In this document: positions 38,201-48,736 of the stretch, piece by piece
How the letters are laid out: each line of letters opens with the position of its first letter
How positions within the stretch are numbered: position 1 is the stretch's first letter
Position numbers and translations under genes: made by a program
From: Dactylonectria macrodidyma
Taxonomy: Eukaryota; Ascomycota; Sordariomycetes; Hypocreales; Nectriaceae
Length of the DNA: 64,000 bases
Reading direction: 5' to 3'
Assembly: GCA_020744425.1 (NCBI GenBank)
Contig: JAGMUV010000023.1
Span: 186,001-250,000, forward strand
Notes under the pieces: model-generated
Databases searched by the model: none
What the model was told of the DNA's origin: nothing
Seen by the model: the letters and a program-made list of their open reading frames with translations, nothing else

Positions 38201-39601
38201 TGCAGGCCGCATTTGATAACCCTAAGTTTCTGACAATGAAACCACAGAGAGAAAAGTACGTCGCAACTATCAAGCAGGACGAACAACAGACGCTCCAGCA
38301 GCTGTACGACCCGAAGCCAAAGGCGCGCAACGCAACCCAAAATCAGCCGACCAACGGCCATCTCAAAGGGTTCATGAAAGATCTCAACTCTCGCAAAAAG
38401 AGATTCCAGGACAACGGGCGCGCCGTTCACGCCTCGGCTTTGCAACAGGTCGAGCAGGAGCGAGAAGTCGCCTTTGAAGTTGAGTCGGTGCGACAGGTAA
38501 AGAAGCCGCACCACTATGCAGCGCATTCGTTCCCTGGTCTCAATGCCGACCTGGAGAGCTTCGCTCGGACAGGTCGGATGCCGGCAGATGCTCATTACTT
38601 TAGCCATGTGTTTTCGTCTCTGTCGAAGACAGGTCTTGGTCGCAAGTTCAGGGTCTCACGCAATGCTACTGACTCGAAGCTGTTTGTCACGGCTGAATTC
38701 GACAAGACTATCAAACAGAAGCTCGACAACGTAATGGACAACTTTTTGGTAAGTCATACATACGCTATGAGTGAAAGGTGATTACTGATGACTCGCTTAG
38801 CGCCCAGTCAACTGGCTCCTCTGGAGTCCAATCACCGAAACAGCCGTCGTCATCATCCCGGAGGAAGCAGACGCCCTGATTCCGATGCTCCGTGATCCAG
38901 CCGTCGCATCTAAGACATACCTCCTCACATACGCCGCGCCAATCACTCGCAAGATGCTTCATTTCAATGAGCTGACCTACTACAGCATCCCGTCGCTTCC
39001 TCACGACTGGAAGGCTCCCAAGTGGCTGCGCGTCGAGCTTGGTGTTTTCGCGGGTCGTCTGTACTTTGATTGGAGCGAGTACAAGCACATGTGCGACTTG
39101 TTGGATATTCACGAAGGCGTCGTAGAGAACGATGATCTCGACATTTTGATGGCTATGGATGGCGCTGGTGACGAGGAAGTGCCCGAGGGCGATCAACAGA
39201 TACCACCTGCTTTGCCAGTGGATGGCTTCAAGTTCGCAAGCAAGCCATTGACATTCATGCAGGAATGGCTCGCAGTGCGCCGCCGAGGCCAAGACTTTGC
39301 ACACAGCCCTATGGGCTTCGTCAGCCAAGGCAAGACTCTGCGGCCCGAGCACCCATTCTTCAGCCAGGCTGAAGACGAAGCATCTGGCGAGAGAGACGTG
39401 GTGTTTGCCCCGGTGACACATAGGCCCGACGCTTCCGGTCCGAGCAACCAAGACGAGGATGACTATCACGGCGTTGATGACATGGGCGCCAACACGGCGG
39501 CCGACATGGATGCGTGCGACGATCGTATCGTGTACGATGAATCTGAGTATGGTAGTAGCGGTAGCCGCTCTGCGGTTGAGTCTGGAAACGGGTCGGATTA
39601 G
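29257..39601 (+). CDS. Giant DUF6606/DUF3638/DUF3645 P-loop protein, putative SF2/SecA-like translocase
   Basis: Ten exons (29257-29621, 29673-32715, 32780-32879, 32930-33107, 33165-35878, 35977-37748, 37796-37889, 37937-38063, 38112-38748, 38801-39601) are in phase throughout and encode about 3,276 aa. The N-terminus (LNDALYNHLVLPPQLP) is typical of DUF6606. Near residue 620-650 lies a Cys/His cluster (HSRNCNRCHMM). DUF3638 begins with a Walker A motif GQGKTS (2132-2137) split by an intron. It continues with VRVIVPKALLQQT and a Walker B-like ILDESD (DESD 2260-2263). DUF3645 has YLDEAHTRGTD (2721-2731) and then AAMRLRQLGTTQSVTFF (2756-2772). RGTD and the following block resemble motifs V and VI of SecA and SF2 helicases; that comparison is my inference. 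Proteins of this kind are widespread in fungi, but I know of no established function. An acidic tail ends the protein. Confidence 0.9.
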
Positions 39602-40208
39602 ATGGGCGATGTTGAGACGTTGGAGATGCAAGATAATGTGGATGAGGGACGTTGGATGGATGTCTGACAGTTGTCGATTGGCTTGAGATTTTCTGTCTTG
39701 TCAACTCAGTTTGACATGTAGGAAACGGGGGGCTAATCTGCTGTATGTGGCTTGGATTGTAGAGTATGACAAGACACACTTGTACGAACATGACCTCCCC
39801 ATTACGCAACATGCTCAAGTGACAGATAAAGTTGATTGACTCCAGTTGGACCTCAGCCTTAATTGCGGGAGAAGAAGTCTACGTAGGCAATATGTAGATA
39901 AAGCAATCATTCAAGTGCCTTTGGTAGAGTGTAGCTATTTGCACAATCAACTATGGTCATCTGCACATCATTTCTATATAAACCCACTTCTTCTTATTAA
40001 CAGCAGTCCTGATGAATGGTAATGCCAAGGCTATAAGATTATATAAATGGTAGGGGAAAGGGTACTTAAATAAGAACAATGTATGGAGCAGATGATAAGG
40101 CTTAGGCTCGTGGGATATTAATATATGCTGTACAAGTAGCAATAGTTGGCCGTGCGAATGTCAATACTCCTTTAAAATTCTTCATCCCTAAGAACCCACC
40201 GAAAGACG
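39602..40208. other. Convergent intergenic region
   Basis: These 607 A/T-rich bases lie between the stop codons of the giant plus-strand gene and the minus-strand esterase-TPR gene. No gene is seen. Confidence 0.6.
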
Positions 40209-42315
40209 CTAAATCTCATCATCTTCTGTCACCCACCCATCTTCCTCTTTATCAAGGTCACCTCCCTCATCTTCAGGGCTTGAAGCGTCTCCTCGATCTA
40301 TAACTTCTTCACTAGGTTCCCAGTCTTCCAGGCATTGAAGTGAAATCTGCGTGTGAGGGTGATCTGCGCCAAGTACCTGCTTGTCAAACAACGCACATTC
40401 CTTCATCAAGTGGATTGCATCTTCGGTCCGGCCCATGCCCTTCCAGACTGTGGCGAGGCTATGTTTAACTGTTATAGTATTAGTATGCCCTGCTCCGAAT
40501 GTTCTTTTACTAGCTTCTAGGGCCCGTAAAAGCAGCTGCTCTGCTTCTTCCAATCGGCCTTGACGTTGGTATGATTGGGATAAGGAATGCTTAGATATCA
40601 GGGTATCAAAATGTTCCACTCCGAGAGTCCTGGTTTGGGCCTCTAGGACCTGTAGAAACAGCTGCTCTGCTTCTTTGAATCGGTGTTGACGTTGGTAGAC
40701 CCAAGCTAGGGCCCGCGCGCAGAATAGGGTATCAGGATGCTCCACTCCATCCATTGCCGTTTTGACGTCGACAACCACCAACAGCAGTTGCTCCGCTTCC
40801 TCGAGTCGGCCTTGGTGTTGGTAAAGTTCGGCTAGCTCGTGTTTCAACGCGATCGTGTCGCGGGAATCTCCGTCGCTCTCCTGCTGTGCAGACTCCAGAA
40901 TCTGGTCGATTATTTTTTCCGCCTTGTTCCATCGGCCCGTCTGGATAAAGATCCATCCTAGCAAATGCATGCTCGCTCGCGTATTATGGGCATGCTCTCC
41001 AAGAACATTCTTATTAATGTCAATGGCCTCGGTCACAAATCTCTCCGCATCTGCCCACCAGTATTGATAGACGCAAAATGAGGCTACATTGTAGAGAAGA
41101 TGTGACCTTGCCATTCTTGACCCAGTCGCTCTGTTATTCATCGCAGCATATGCATGAGGCAGATATCTTCTGCACACTTCCCTAGTCTCGAATTTCCCGT
41201 AAGGGAATCTTCTACGCACAACCACGAGGGCTTCTTTGGAAAATCTGGTGCTACTACTCTGGGAATCGAGCCATTGTTTTGTCACCAATTGAACAAGACG
41301 GTGCATGTTGAGACCCCCGTCTTGCTCCGAGATGAACGAAAATGCTTTCAAAATCCCAATGCATTTGATATACTCCACATCTTGGACGCTGTGCTGGCTA
41401 TTCGACTCAATGATATTGCTCGCAGCAATAGCGAAATCGTTGCCCTCGGAGTCATCGGAGTTTGTTGTCTCATCACCGACGTCAATCGAGTGGTTTGCGG
41501 TGTTGTTGCGGCCGTGACTGTCCCTCCATTCCCTCATTCGGATCTTTTCTTTGGAACACTCATAAAAATCGTACACGAACTCTTCGGGGGTTCCCAGAAA
41601 TATGACAGCTTTGGCACGGGACTCTAAGTCGGGGTTGAGAACAAGAGCCTGTAATTACCTGTTGGTTAATATGCAGACATCTTCAGGACCTTGGTGAGGT
41701 CAACCGCACCTTTTTGACGACTAAGCCTCCGTAACTGTGGGCGATCAAGACTAAATTAGACTGAGCAAGCTAGACGGTCTTTTATCAGTGTCGAGTTCAT
41801 AACTACATGTTAGGCAAATAAAGGAGGATGGATACCTCTCGGTGCTTGAGTTCCTGGCCGAGGTCTCTTGCGGTATGTGTCAGGGTAGCGGAGTTGGCAT
41901 CGCGTACCCAGAAAGAATCGTAGTCAAACGTAAACAGGTTAACGAATGGATCGAGCCCTTCTTGCTTGATGTCGTCAGGCAGGAAGTCTGTAATCCAGCA
42001 TGTCTTTCCATCGCACCAGGTTTTGGTAGGGTCTGCACCGAGGCCGTGGACAAAAATAACACTGGAAGTCAACGATCAGTGGAGAACAACTGACTCAAAG
42101 AAGAAGAGATCATACGCAGTTTTTGTCCAGTCCTTGGTGTCGGTCCGATTCTTCGACGATGGTTCGGTTGGTTGATGGAGGGAATTGAGGCCGTACTCAA
42201 CTTGGCGTCGAGATCTTGATGGTGACGGTGCCAGTTTTGAGATGATCCAGAGATACGCGAGCACAGCAGTGCAGGCGATGAGCATGTATTTGATGAGAGT
42301 GCGGGTATCCATCAT
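40209..42315 (-). CDS. Membrane-anchored esterase-TPR protein, NLR-like without NB-ARC
   Basis: Four exons (42315-42116, 42061-41836, 41769-41710, 41648-40209) join in phase to give about 641 aa. An N-terminal hydrophobic segment (KYMLIACTAVLAYLWIISKL) should anchor it. The alpha/beta-hydrolase domain starts VIFVHGLGADPTKTW and carries the nucleophile in AHSYGG (Ser154), followed by AKAVIFLGTP. In fungal NLR-type proteins an NB-ARC or NACHT ATPase normally follows. Here a polar stretch of about 70 residues goes straight to the region normally found after NB-ARC (GILKAFSFI, MHRLVQLVTKQWL, about 257-290). About five kinesin-light-chain-like TPRs of 42 residues follow (GRLEEAEQLLL, LGVEH), then an acidic tail. 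All splice sites and the frame are intact. It may be a working compact variant or a recent deletion. Fungal NLR relatives act in non-self recognition and cell death; no such role is shown here. Confidence 0.85.
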
Positions 42316-42723
42316 GCCCAAGTGATCCGGGCCCGGTGCGCGGAGAGGGAAGCAGGAGGCATGCTTGGTCGGGAGCGTAACGGCGATGACAGGTCTTGCG
42401 GAGGAGCCAAGAATGTGAGATTGATGATGCAGTCTGCAGATGCAAACCACGACGAGGCAGACTTGGCTTGTTGGTCACATGGCTGGGCCGCATGCATTAG
42501 ACCATCCATTTCACAGCCTGATGCCCTAGGATTGGTCCAGCAATCTCAGCGCAGGCGCCCAGCTTCAGCGCCATCAGGCTGAGCAGCTGTTGAGTAAATA
42601 AATACTGTTGAGCCCATGCAGCTTGTCGAATTTCTTTCACTTGTCTCGGATTTTTGTCGGTTTGTTTGGAGGGCTGGTGATGTCGAGTGCGTGCTATCAC
42701 CAACTTTAAGCTAGGTAAATAAC
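42316..42723. promoter_or_regulatory. Divergent promoter region, esterase-TPR / DUF6601
   Basis: These 408 bases separate two divergently transcribed accessory genes and should carry both promoters. The minus-strand gene's frame remains open into this region, but no upstream in-frame ATG was found. No specific site was identified. Confidence 0.55.
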
Positions 42724-43916
42724 ATGGAAGCGACGACGAAGATGGAGACGGAAATGGAGCAACTAAGCTCAGAGGTAACGTGGAACTGTTACTCCTCTTC
42801 AGTTCAACCGGGGATTGACTAGAATCGCAGGCCAAGCCACCCGAATTGCCACCATTTTCCGGCTGTCTTTTGCAACCCCCACCGCCTCTGCATGACGACG
42901 ATGAAGCTCATGATAATCAGCCTGAACACCACTGCGATATCCACCTTCTCTTCCCTACATCCTACCTCACCTCTACAGACGACATCGCCGTCGCGCGTCC
43001 CGATGCACCCGACTCGGCCTTTAACCATTGGCTCGACCAAGAGCTCGACCTGGAGCGGCTGACCAGGGCTCAATCCTGGCTGTTCCTCATGGGCCGGCCT
43101 AATCCACCGCGCCCGTTACATCGCCAGCTTGCCATGGGTCGCGACATCGTCGTCGACGAGCGCATGGATATGCACCTCGTCTGGACCGGCGGCCGTATCT
43201 TCCTCAAGCCTATTCCGCGCTTTCTTTTGTGCTCCGGGTTTTGGACACGCTGCCTGACCTGTCGCCCGAGCAGCGTTTCTTCTGCTTGTCGCTGTCACTC
43301 AGTGTCAGTGCCCAACACACAACAACCCGATAAGGAAGGGACTTGTAGGCGAAAGATCATCCGCCAGCGTGCCCTGGGCTTTCTATTCTCCTACATCGCA
43401 CTCCTCCGCTACGAGAGCGACTTCCAGATCGCCCATGATCACCATCTCCTTCCCAAGGAAGTCACCTGGCCGGCCTGGAGCCGGCTGGTGCGCGAAGTGC
43501 TGGCCATGGACAACATCTACCAACACGTCGACCCGCGCTTCATATACGGCGAGCTGCGCCTCAGCCGCCTCAACAAGTTGCACCGCCTCAAGTGGCCCTT
43601 CTTCTTGAATGGCTACGTCCGCGTGTGGCAGCGCTACGACGACTTTTGGCACCAGAGCTTCGCACTGTTGACGTCCGTCATTGTCTACATCGCAATTGTT
43701 CTGACGGCCATGCAGGTCGGACTGGCTACCTTTGAGCTGGGTGACAATGAGGCTTTCCACGCGGCTGCCTACGGCTTCACCGTCTTTGCCATTCTCGGCC
43801 CGCCGATCTTTGCCGCCATGGCTTTGATTCTGTTCTTTATCATGCTGATTGACAACTGGGTCACGACCAAAGCAAACTTGAAACGCCGCATGAAGGCCAT
43901 CAAGCTTGCGGTCTAG
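42724..43916 (+). CDS. DUF6601 membrane protein
   Basis: Two exons, 42724-42774 and 42831-43916, give about 378 aa. The first exon is short (MEATTKMETEMEQLSSE) and joins by a 56-nt intron (gtaacg...cgcag) in phase 0 to AKPPELPPF; without it the frame has no ATG. The body has blocks I recognise from the fungal DUF6601 family, such as GRPNPPRPLHRQLAMGR, DMHLVWTGGRIFLKP, RALGFLFSYIALL and DPRFIYGELRLSRLNK. Two hydrophobic segments near the C-terminus (after DDFWHQSFALL and around YGFTVFAILGPP) suggest two membrane passes. The segment around residues 155-190 (CLTCRPSSVSSACRC onward) fits the family less well and could hide a small frameshift or an unseen intron. No function is known. It is divergent from the esterase-TPR gene. 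Confidence 0.8.
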
Positions 43917-44174
43917 ATGAAGTTTCCACCGCAAGCCATAACAGGTTCATCCCTTCCCTCCCACGAAGCGTCGTTGGCAAGGTTCACTTATACCCAGGGG
44001 AGCATGGTTTTCTCCTGAGAGGATAGGGGAACGAAAACAAAACTATAATATGTCTTAAACTCTCAAACTTTGAGCCCTGATACTTGTCCTGAGGGATTTC
44101 TAGGACGTCTTATCAATTTAATGCAGATTGGTGTAATTTGACTGGATGTGCTTGTAGCACAATTTGTTTCCGCC

Positions 44175-46040
44175 ATGATATTCTTCACTCTCCTGAGTGC
44201 CGTTGTCGCCGCGTCCACCGTAGTAGCAACGGCGGCTAGAAGACTTCCACCCTTCGACTGGACATCAATCAGTGCCACGGAGGACTTGCAATACCACGAA
44301 TGCTTCGAACACTACCGGTGCGCCCGCCTCGTGCTACCACTCGACTGGCTTGACCGGTCCGACAACCGCACCATCATCGTCCCCATCATCAAGCTCCCGG
44401 CCGTCGTCTGCGACGATGACCCTTCCTTCGGCGGCTCCGTATTCTGCAATCCCGGCGGCCCTGGCGGCTCCGGTGTCCAACAAGTCCTCACTCAGGGTCG
44501 GCAGCTCCAAGCCATGCTCGACAGACATCTGCACTACGAGATTGTCTCGTTTGACCCGCGCGGCATCGGGCTCAGCAGCCCGTTGGCGACGTGCTTCCGC
44601 ACCGCTGCCGCCCGTAAGGCGTTCAATTGGCACGCTAGAATGGCTGGAGACTTGAATCAAGGGGCAGAGGCTATTCTCAGAAATTACGCCGTTAGGAGGA
44701 AGTACGCCAACTTATGCCTCGAAACTGATACGCAGAACGATGAAATTATGCGCTATGCTGGAACTCCGTCGGTGGCGCGAGACATGGTAGCCATGGTGGA
44801 CAGAATCGACGAGTTGCGACGGAAGGGTTCTGCATCGGAGCGCAACCCACGAGATCTTCCCAGACTGCAGTACATTGGCTTCTCCTACGGAACTATCCTC
44901 GGCAACTATTTTGCCACGCTGTTCCCAGGTCGTGTGGGCCGAATGGTCCTCGATGGCGTTGTCGATGCCGATGACTACGCCCAGGGTCCTGTAATGTCCC
45001 CCTATTCCCTATTCTTCCTCCGGATTATCTGATACCCCAACTGACACTGCACTCAGGGCTGGATGACTGGCCTCGTCGACGCGGACAAGATCTTCAGCGG
45101 TTTTTTCGAAGGCTGTTGGAACCATAACCCTCTCTGCCCCGTTCGTCAAGAAACGGATGTCACTCATAACGACATGGAAGCCCGCGTCGATGCTTTCATC
45201 ACCAGCCTCGACAAGTCACCAAAGATTATCAGGTACAACAACGTCCTCGTCCCTGTCACCGGCAATGCGCTCCGTGCCTTCATCTGCATGTCGCTTTACA
45301 ACCCCCATGCCAATTTTAAGGTGCTCGCCGAGGTCCTTTCCGAGGCCATGGCCGGGAACGCTACGCTCCTTGCCAAATCCCTCTTCATGGCCAAGAAAGT
45401 GACCTTCCTAGGTGACAACGGCGGTGCTATTCCTGCCAAAAGGAGACTTCAGCAAGGCAATGACCCAGCCTTCGCGATCATCTGCGGCGACGGCGACGAT
45501 CTCTCGTCCAAGGGCCTACGGTGGTGGCAGGAGTACATCAGTATCCAAATGGCCCGCTCTCACATCATGGGGCCGGCCTGGGTCAACACGCGCTTCGGCT
45601 GCTCAAGCTGGCGCATCCGACCCAACTGGCGCATCACGGGGCCGTTCGTCACGCCCGAGGCCGACATCGCGGGTCTCCCGGATACCTCTACGGCGCTGAT
45701 TCTCTTCATGTCCAACCGCCTCGACCCTGTCACGCCCCTCATAGCTGCCAAACGCATGGCCGGACAGCACCCGGGGTCTGGCTTGCTTGTTCAGAACACA
45801 ATGGGGCACACGGTTCTTGGAACGCGTCCCAGCATGTGTGTCGCAAGAGCCCTTCGGGACTACTTTGAGTTCGGCACCTTGCCTAGTGCGCCCTCTAGGA
45901 TTGCGTCGTGTGAACCTCGATGCCAGCCTTGGGATGACAATTGTGAGGCCAACAGCACTACGAAACGTAGTGATGGGTCCGCTCGTGAAAACATATCTCA
46001 TCTTCAAGTCAGCAAGTTCCCCTTAGACCTTTTCGACTAA
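44175..46040 (+). CDS. Secreted alpha/beta hydrolase, TAP-like (tripeptidyl aminopeptidase type)
   Basis: Two exons, 44175-44990 and 45057-46040, encode about 599 aa. The 66-nt intron (gtaatg...ctcag) is in phase 0 and joins DDYAQGP to GWMTGLVDADK. Start at the first ATG, giving a hydrophobic signal peptide (MIFFTLLSAVVAASTVVATA). The catalytic set is visible: GFSYG with Ser237, Asp495 in NRLDPVTP, and His523 in MGHTVLG. The oxyanion region is NPGGPGGSG, and FDPRGIGLSSP is also conserved. The C-terminal part is the TAP-like domain with paired cysteines. Relatives are secreted peptidases or esterases of the S33 group releasing short N-terminal peptides; the exact substrate cannot be told. No gene beside it suggests a pathway. 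Confidence 0.92.
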
Positions 46041-46246
46041 AAATTACGGCCAACATTAAAAAGGGGGTGTGGTTTCATTAATAATATGATTTCCATGCAA
46101 GCAGATAAAATAATACGGAGTAACGCTGCTGGACGTCTTTGAGTGATTGGCAGTCTCTTCACTCACCACACACGCACCCCCGGAGGACACCATGCTGATG
46201 AAACAAAAGAAGTGTGCCTACAAGCTGCTGAGCAAGTGATCGGTGC

Positions 46247-46251
46247 AAAAA
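46247..46251 (-). terminator. Pol III terminator of tRNA-Gly copy 1
   Basis: A run of five T on the minus strand lies 33 bases downstream of the first tRNA gene, fitting an RNA polymerase III stop signal. Confidence 0.6.
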
Positions 46252-46284
46252 GGAATCCCTCTCGACGAGGAATGATGTTCGGAA

Positions 46285-46366
46285 TGCGTGATCTGGGAAT
46301 CGAACCCAGGGCTCCCCGACGCTGCTCGGATGGCAACGGAGAATTTTACCACTAAACCAATCACGC
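46285..46366 (-). tRNA. tRNA-Gly (GCC) with 11-nt intron
   Basis: Read on the minus strand, the 7-bp acceptor stem (GCGTGAT / ATCACGC), D arm (GTTTAGTGGTAAAA), T arm (CTGGG-TTCGATT-CCCAG) and discriminator A are all complete. The anticodon stem CTCCG/CGGGG closes a loop TTGCCA...T, giving anticodon GCC, with an 11-nt intron (TCCGAGCAGCG) at the canonical 37/38 position. The mature length is 71 nt, normal for tRNA-Gly. Confidence 0.95.
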
Positions 46367-46457
46367 TTCATATTGGTGAAGAGGATGTATCCGCTTCAGT
46401 TGGACGGGGGACAGCTTGAGTTGGCTCATGTTGGTGTGTTCAAGGGGGCAAGGTGAG

Positions 46458-46465
46458 AAAAAAAA
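46458..46465 (-). terminator. Pol III terminator of tRNA-Gly copy 2
   Basis: A run of eight T on the minus strand starts about 33 bases downstream of the second tRNA gene, a strong RNA polymerase III stop signal. Confidence 0.7.
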
Positions 46466-46497
46466 GAGAGACATGTCAACCAAAGGGACGTTCACAC

Positions 46498-46579
46498 TGC
46501 GTGATCTGGGAATCGAACCCAGGGCTCCCCGACGTTACTCGAATGGCAACGGAGAATTTTACCACTAAACCAATCACGC
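46498..46579 (-). tRNA. tRNA-Gly (GCC) with 11-nt intron, second copy
   Basis: The mature part is identical to the copy at 46285-46366, with the same stems and anticodon GCC. The intron at 37/38 is also 11 nt but differs in sequence (TTCGAGTAACG). The two genes are about 130 bases apart in the same orientation, with unrelated spacer sequence, so each appears to be an independent transcription unit with its own T run. Confidence 0.95.
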
Positions 46580-46972
46580 TGATTTGTGAACGGCGGGTTC
46601 GCAATGATTGTCCAGGAGTGTTGCAAAAGAGAATTTCGTGATCGTGTTACGAATGACCTCAGTCCATACTTCTAAGCCTGTAGCTCCCTAATGCCACGGG
46701 GAACAAGAGTCATCCTCCATGTCAAGCTAGAATCTTCCAAAAATTGTGAATGAATGAGTTTGACACCCCCTCTCGGGTCATTCATCCCCGACACTCCAAC
46801 GTCACGCTCTGCTACTTGAGGCCCCGAGGACTAGCCAGGGTGAAGCATCAAGGCTTGGATGGCCGACAAAGAGCACACAGCAGACTCGGTCCGCGAGTTG
46901 GGTTTTCTGAATGTCTCTGATCATTTAATTCAGCCGAAGGCTGTCTTTACATTAAGTCTTTGGTGCAGACAG

Positions 46973-47180
46973 GTCAAAAAGTTTCTCCAGCTCTGATTGG
47001 TCCAAATGGCCGCAAATCGTTCAACGATTGGACGTCTGCTGTTTTAAAGTGGGCCCCAGTTTTATGGGGCTCAAAAAGTTTCTCGGGCCTTTATTGGCCC
47101 AAATTTGTATGGACCTCGCAAAACGTTGCGCAACTGGTTGGCGGCCTTGGAAAGGTGGGTAGGTCTTTATTTGGCAGCTG
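46973..47180. repeat. Diverged repeat family, copy A (two tandem units)
   Basis: Two related units follow one another, 46973-47052 and 47070-47159. Each begins with tcaaaaagtttctc and continues through ttggtccaaat or ttggcccaaat, then cgcaaa, then a gtggg end. The second unit shares more sequence with copy B downstream, including tttgtatggac and cgcaaaacgt. Both units stay open in one plus-strand frame for over 80 codons, but no protein family was recognised. Confidence 0.75.
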
Positions 47181-47571
47181 CTACTCTGTAGAACTCCTGT
47201 ATTGAAAGCTAGGGCCGCGGCAGGAAGCATAGGAATTGTGTGTATGATTGGTCTGATTAGCTAAGAAAAGGAGAAGCCGCTGTCGGCTACAAGATCTGTG
47301 ATACCGGATGTTGCCTTACAAATTAGGTGTAAATCGGTACGTCGGTTAAACTGGGGGAATACGGTCGTATACCCACCAACACCCTGACTTATTCCACGAT
47401 TCAGCCATTTCCACTACACAATGTGTCGCAGGGTAGGCATGATCTTCATGGCCTCAGGAAACCACTGCGTTAGTAATCTAGCTGTATGCTTTAACACTGC
47501 GGGATGGAGTACCCCGCACCACAGACAACCTCAGACAACAATCAATCAACATTTTGCTGCTGCTCATCATT

Positions 47572-47740
47572 CAGCCGAAGGCTGACTCTACATCAGTTCT
47601 TAAGTTTTCCGAATATGAGGGTTTGGTGCAAGATTGGCCAAAAGTTTCTGGTTGGTCCAAAATTTTGTATGGACGGCCGCAAAACGTGCAACAACTGGAT
47701 GACGGCCTCAAAAAAGTGGGACCATACTTTAGCAGCTGGC
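47572..47740. repeat. Diverged repeat family, copy B
   Basis: This copy starts with the same palindrome as copy A (cagccgaaggctg). It has the shared order of ttggtgca, aaaagtttct, ttggtccaaa, ttttgtatggac, cgcaaaacgt, gcggcct-like and agcagctg blocks, with small indels. It lies in direct orientation about 0.65 kb from copy A. The pattern suggests an old direct duplication or two insertions of one element. Confidence 0.75.
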
Positions 47741-48029
47741 ATTACCCCTGGTTTGTTTACGTTGAATTTCACACACCCCCAGTTTATTTACTTTGGATTT
47801 CGTACACAATGCTGCTTGATGTCTTGCTTTATTGCGCAATGAGTCCGAAGTCTACTCCTCAACAGCTACAAGATGACATAATTTCCATGAGAAACCGGCA
47901 GGTGACTTCGTTAGCAATAGGAAATCTGCGGGTAACATTAAGAATTGCCGTAATCAGTGCAATTCTCATGTCAGCTGTCTCCACTCCGTAGGGCATTCAA
48001 TGCTAACTAAATAAAGAATTCAGAGGCGC

Positions 48030-48545
48030 GATTCGACCGCCTCGGCCAGCCAGTCGTCCAGGTCAAAGCTAAGAACGTCGGCCCTGGTGCGGCTGCTGCC
48101 CCCGATGACAAGGCAGGGAACCTTGCAAAGCAGATTCCCATACATTAGCGCCCGTCTAATGCTGACGTCCAACCTTTAGCAGCCAGTTGGCCTCTGCAAC
48201 GGCGCTCGCGGTACGATTTACGACATCGGCTGGGCACCTGGGGCCGACCCCATCCAAGACCCTCCCTGTGTTGTCATGATGGAGTTTGACAAATACAGCG
48301 GACCGGTATTCCTGACCACCGCTGAGAGCAGGAAGATTATGCCGATTCTCCCAGTAGAGAGGGACTTCCTCATCAGAGCCACTCTCTGCGCCTGCACGCA
48401 GTTTCCCCTGCTCGTATGCTACGCAATTACCGTGCACAAGTCACAAAGTATCACCGAAGACATGATAGTTACAGATCTGTCCTGCCGGGACTTTCGGACT
48501 GGTTTAAGCTACGTGGCTATCTCTCGCGTGAAAATGGTCTACAGG
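48030..48545 (+). pseudogene. Decayed PIF1-type helicase C-terminus, Helitron remnant
   Basis: In plus-strand reading, 48168-48545 gives a nearly continuous match to the end of Helitron-type PIF1 helicases: ARLMLTSNL, then an in-frame TAG where Trp is usual, then QPVGLCNGARGTIYDIGW and later AITVHKSQSITEDMIV and SYVAISRVK. Upstream, in another frame (from 48030), PVVQVKAKN and NLAKQIPI belong to the same domain, with a stop and a frame change near 48146-48150. The N-terminal helicase, Rep and nuclease parts are missing. The TGG to TAG change is compatible with repeat-induced point mutation on the opposite strand, but one site proves nothing. Confidence 0.85.
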
Positions 48546-48717
48546 TCTCCCCCGGATGGCATGAAGATGAAGATGAAGATGAGGGATCAGGAGCTTCGGA
48601 AACGACAGGTGCTCACACGGAATCTGTACATGTCACATAATGCCAAGAATGGTCATGGCAATGGATCAGTAGGTAGATAATGCAGTAGTAGTAATAGCTT
48701 CCCGGCCCGCGGACACA

Positions 48718-48730
48718 CAGCCTTCGGCTG
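48718..48730. repeat. Short palindrome CAGCC-TTC-GGCTG (third copy)
   Basis: This 13-base interrupted palindrome is the reverse complement of the ones at 46931-46943 and 47572-47584. The three copies flank the repeats and the helicase relic. Confidence 0.8.
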
Positions 48731-48736
48731 AGGCTA

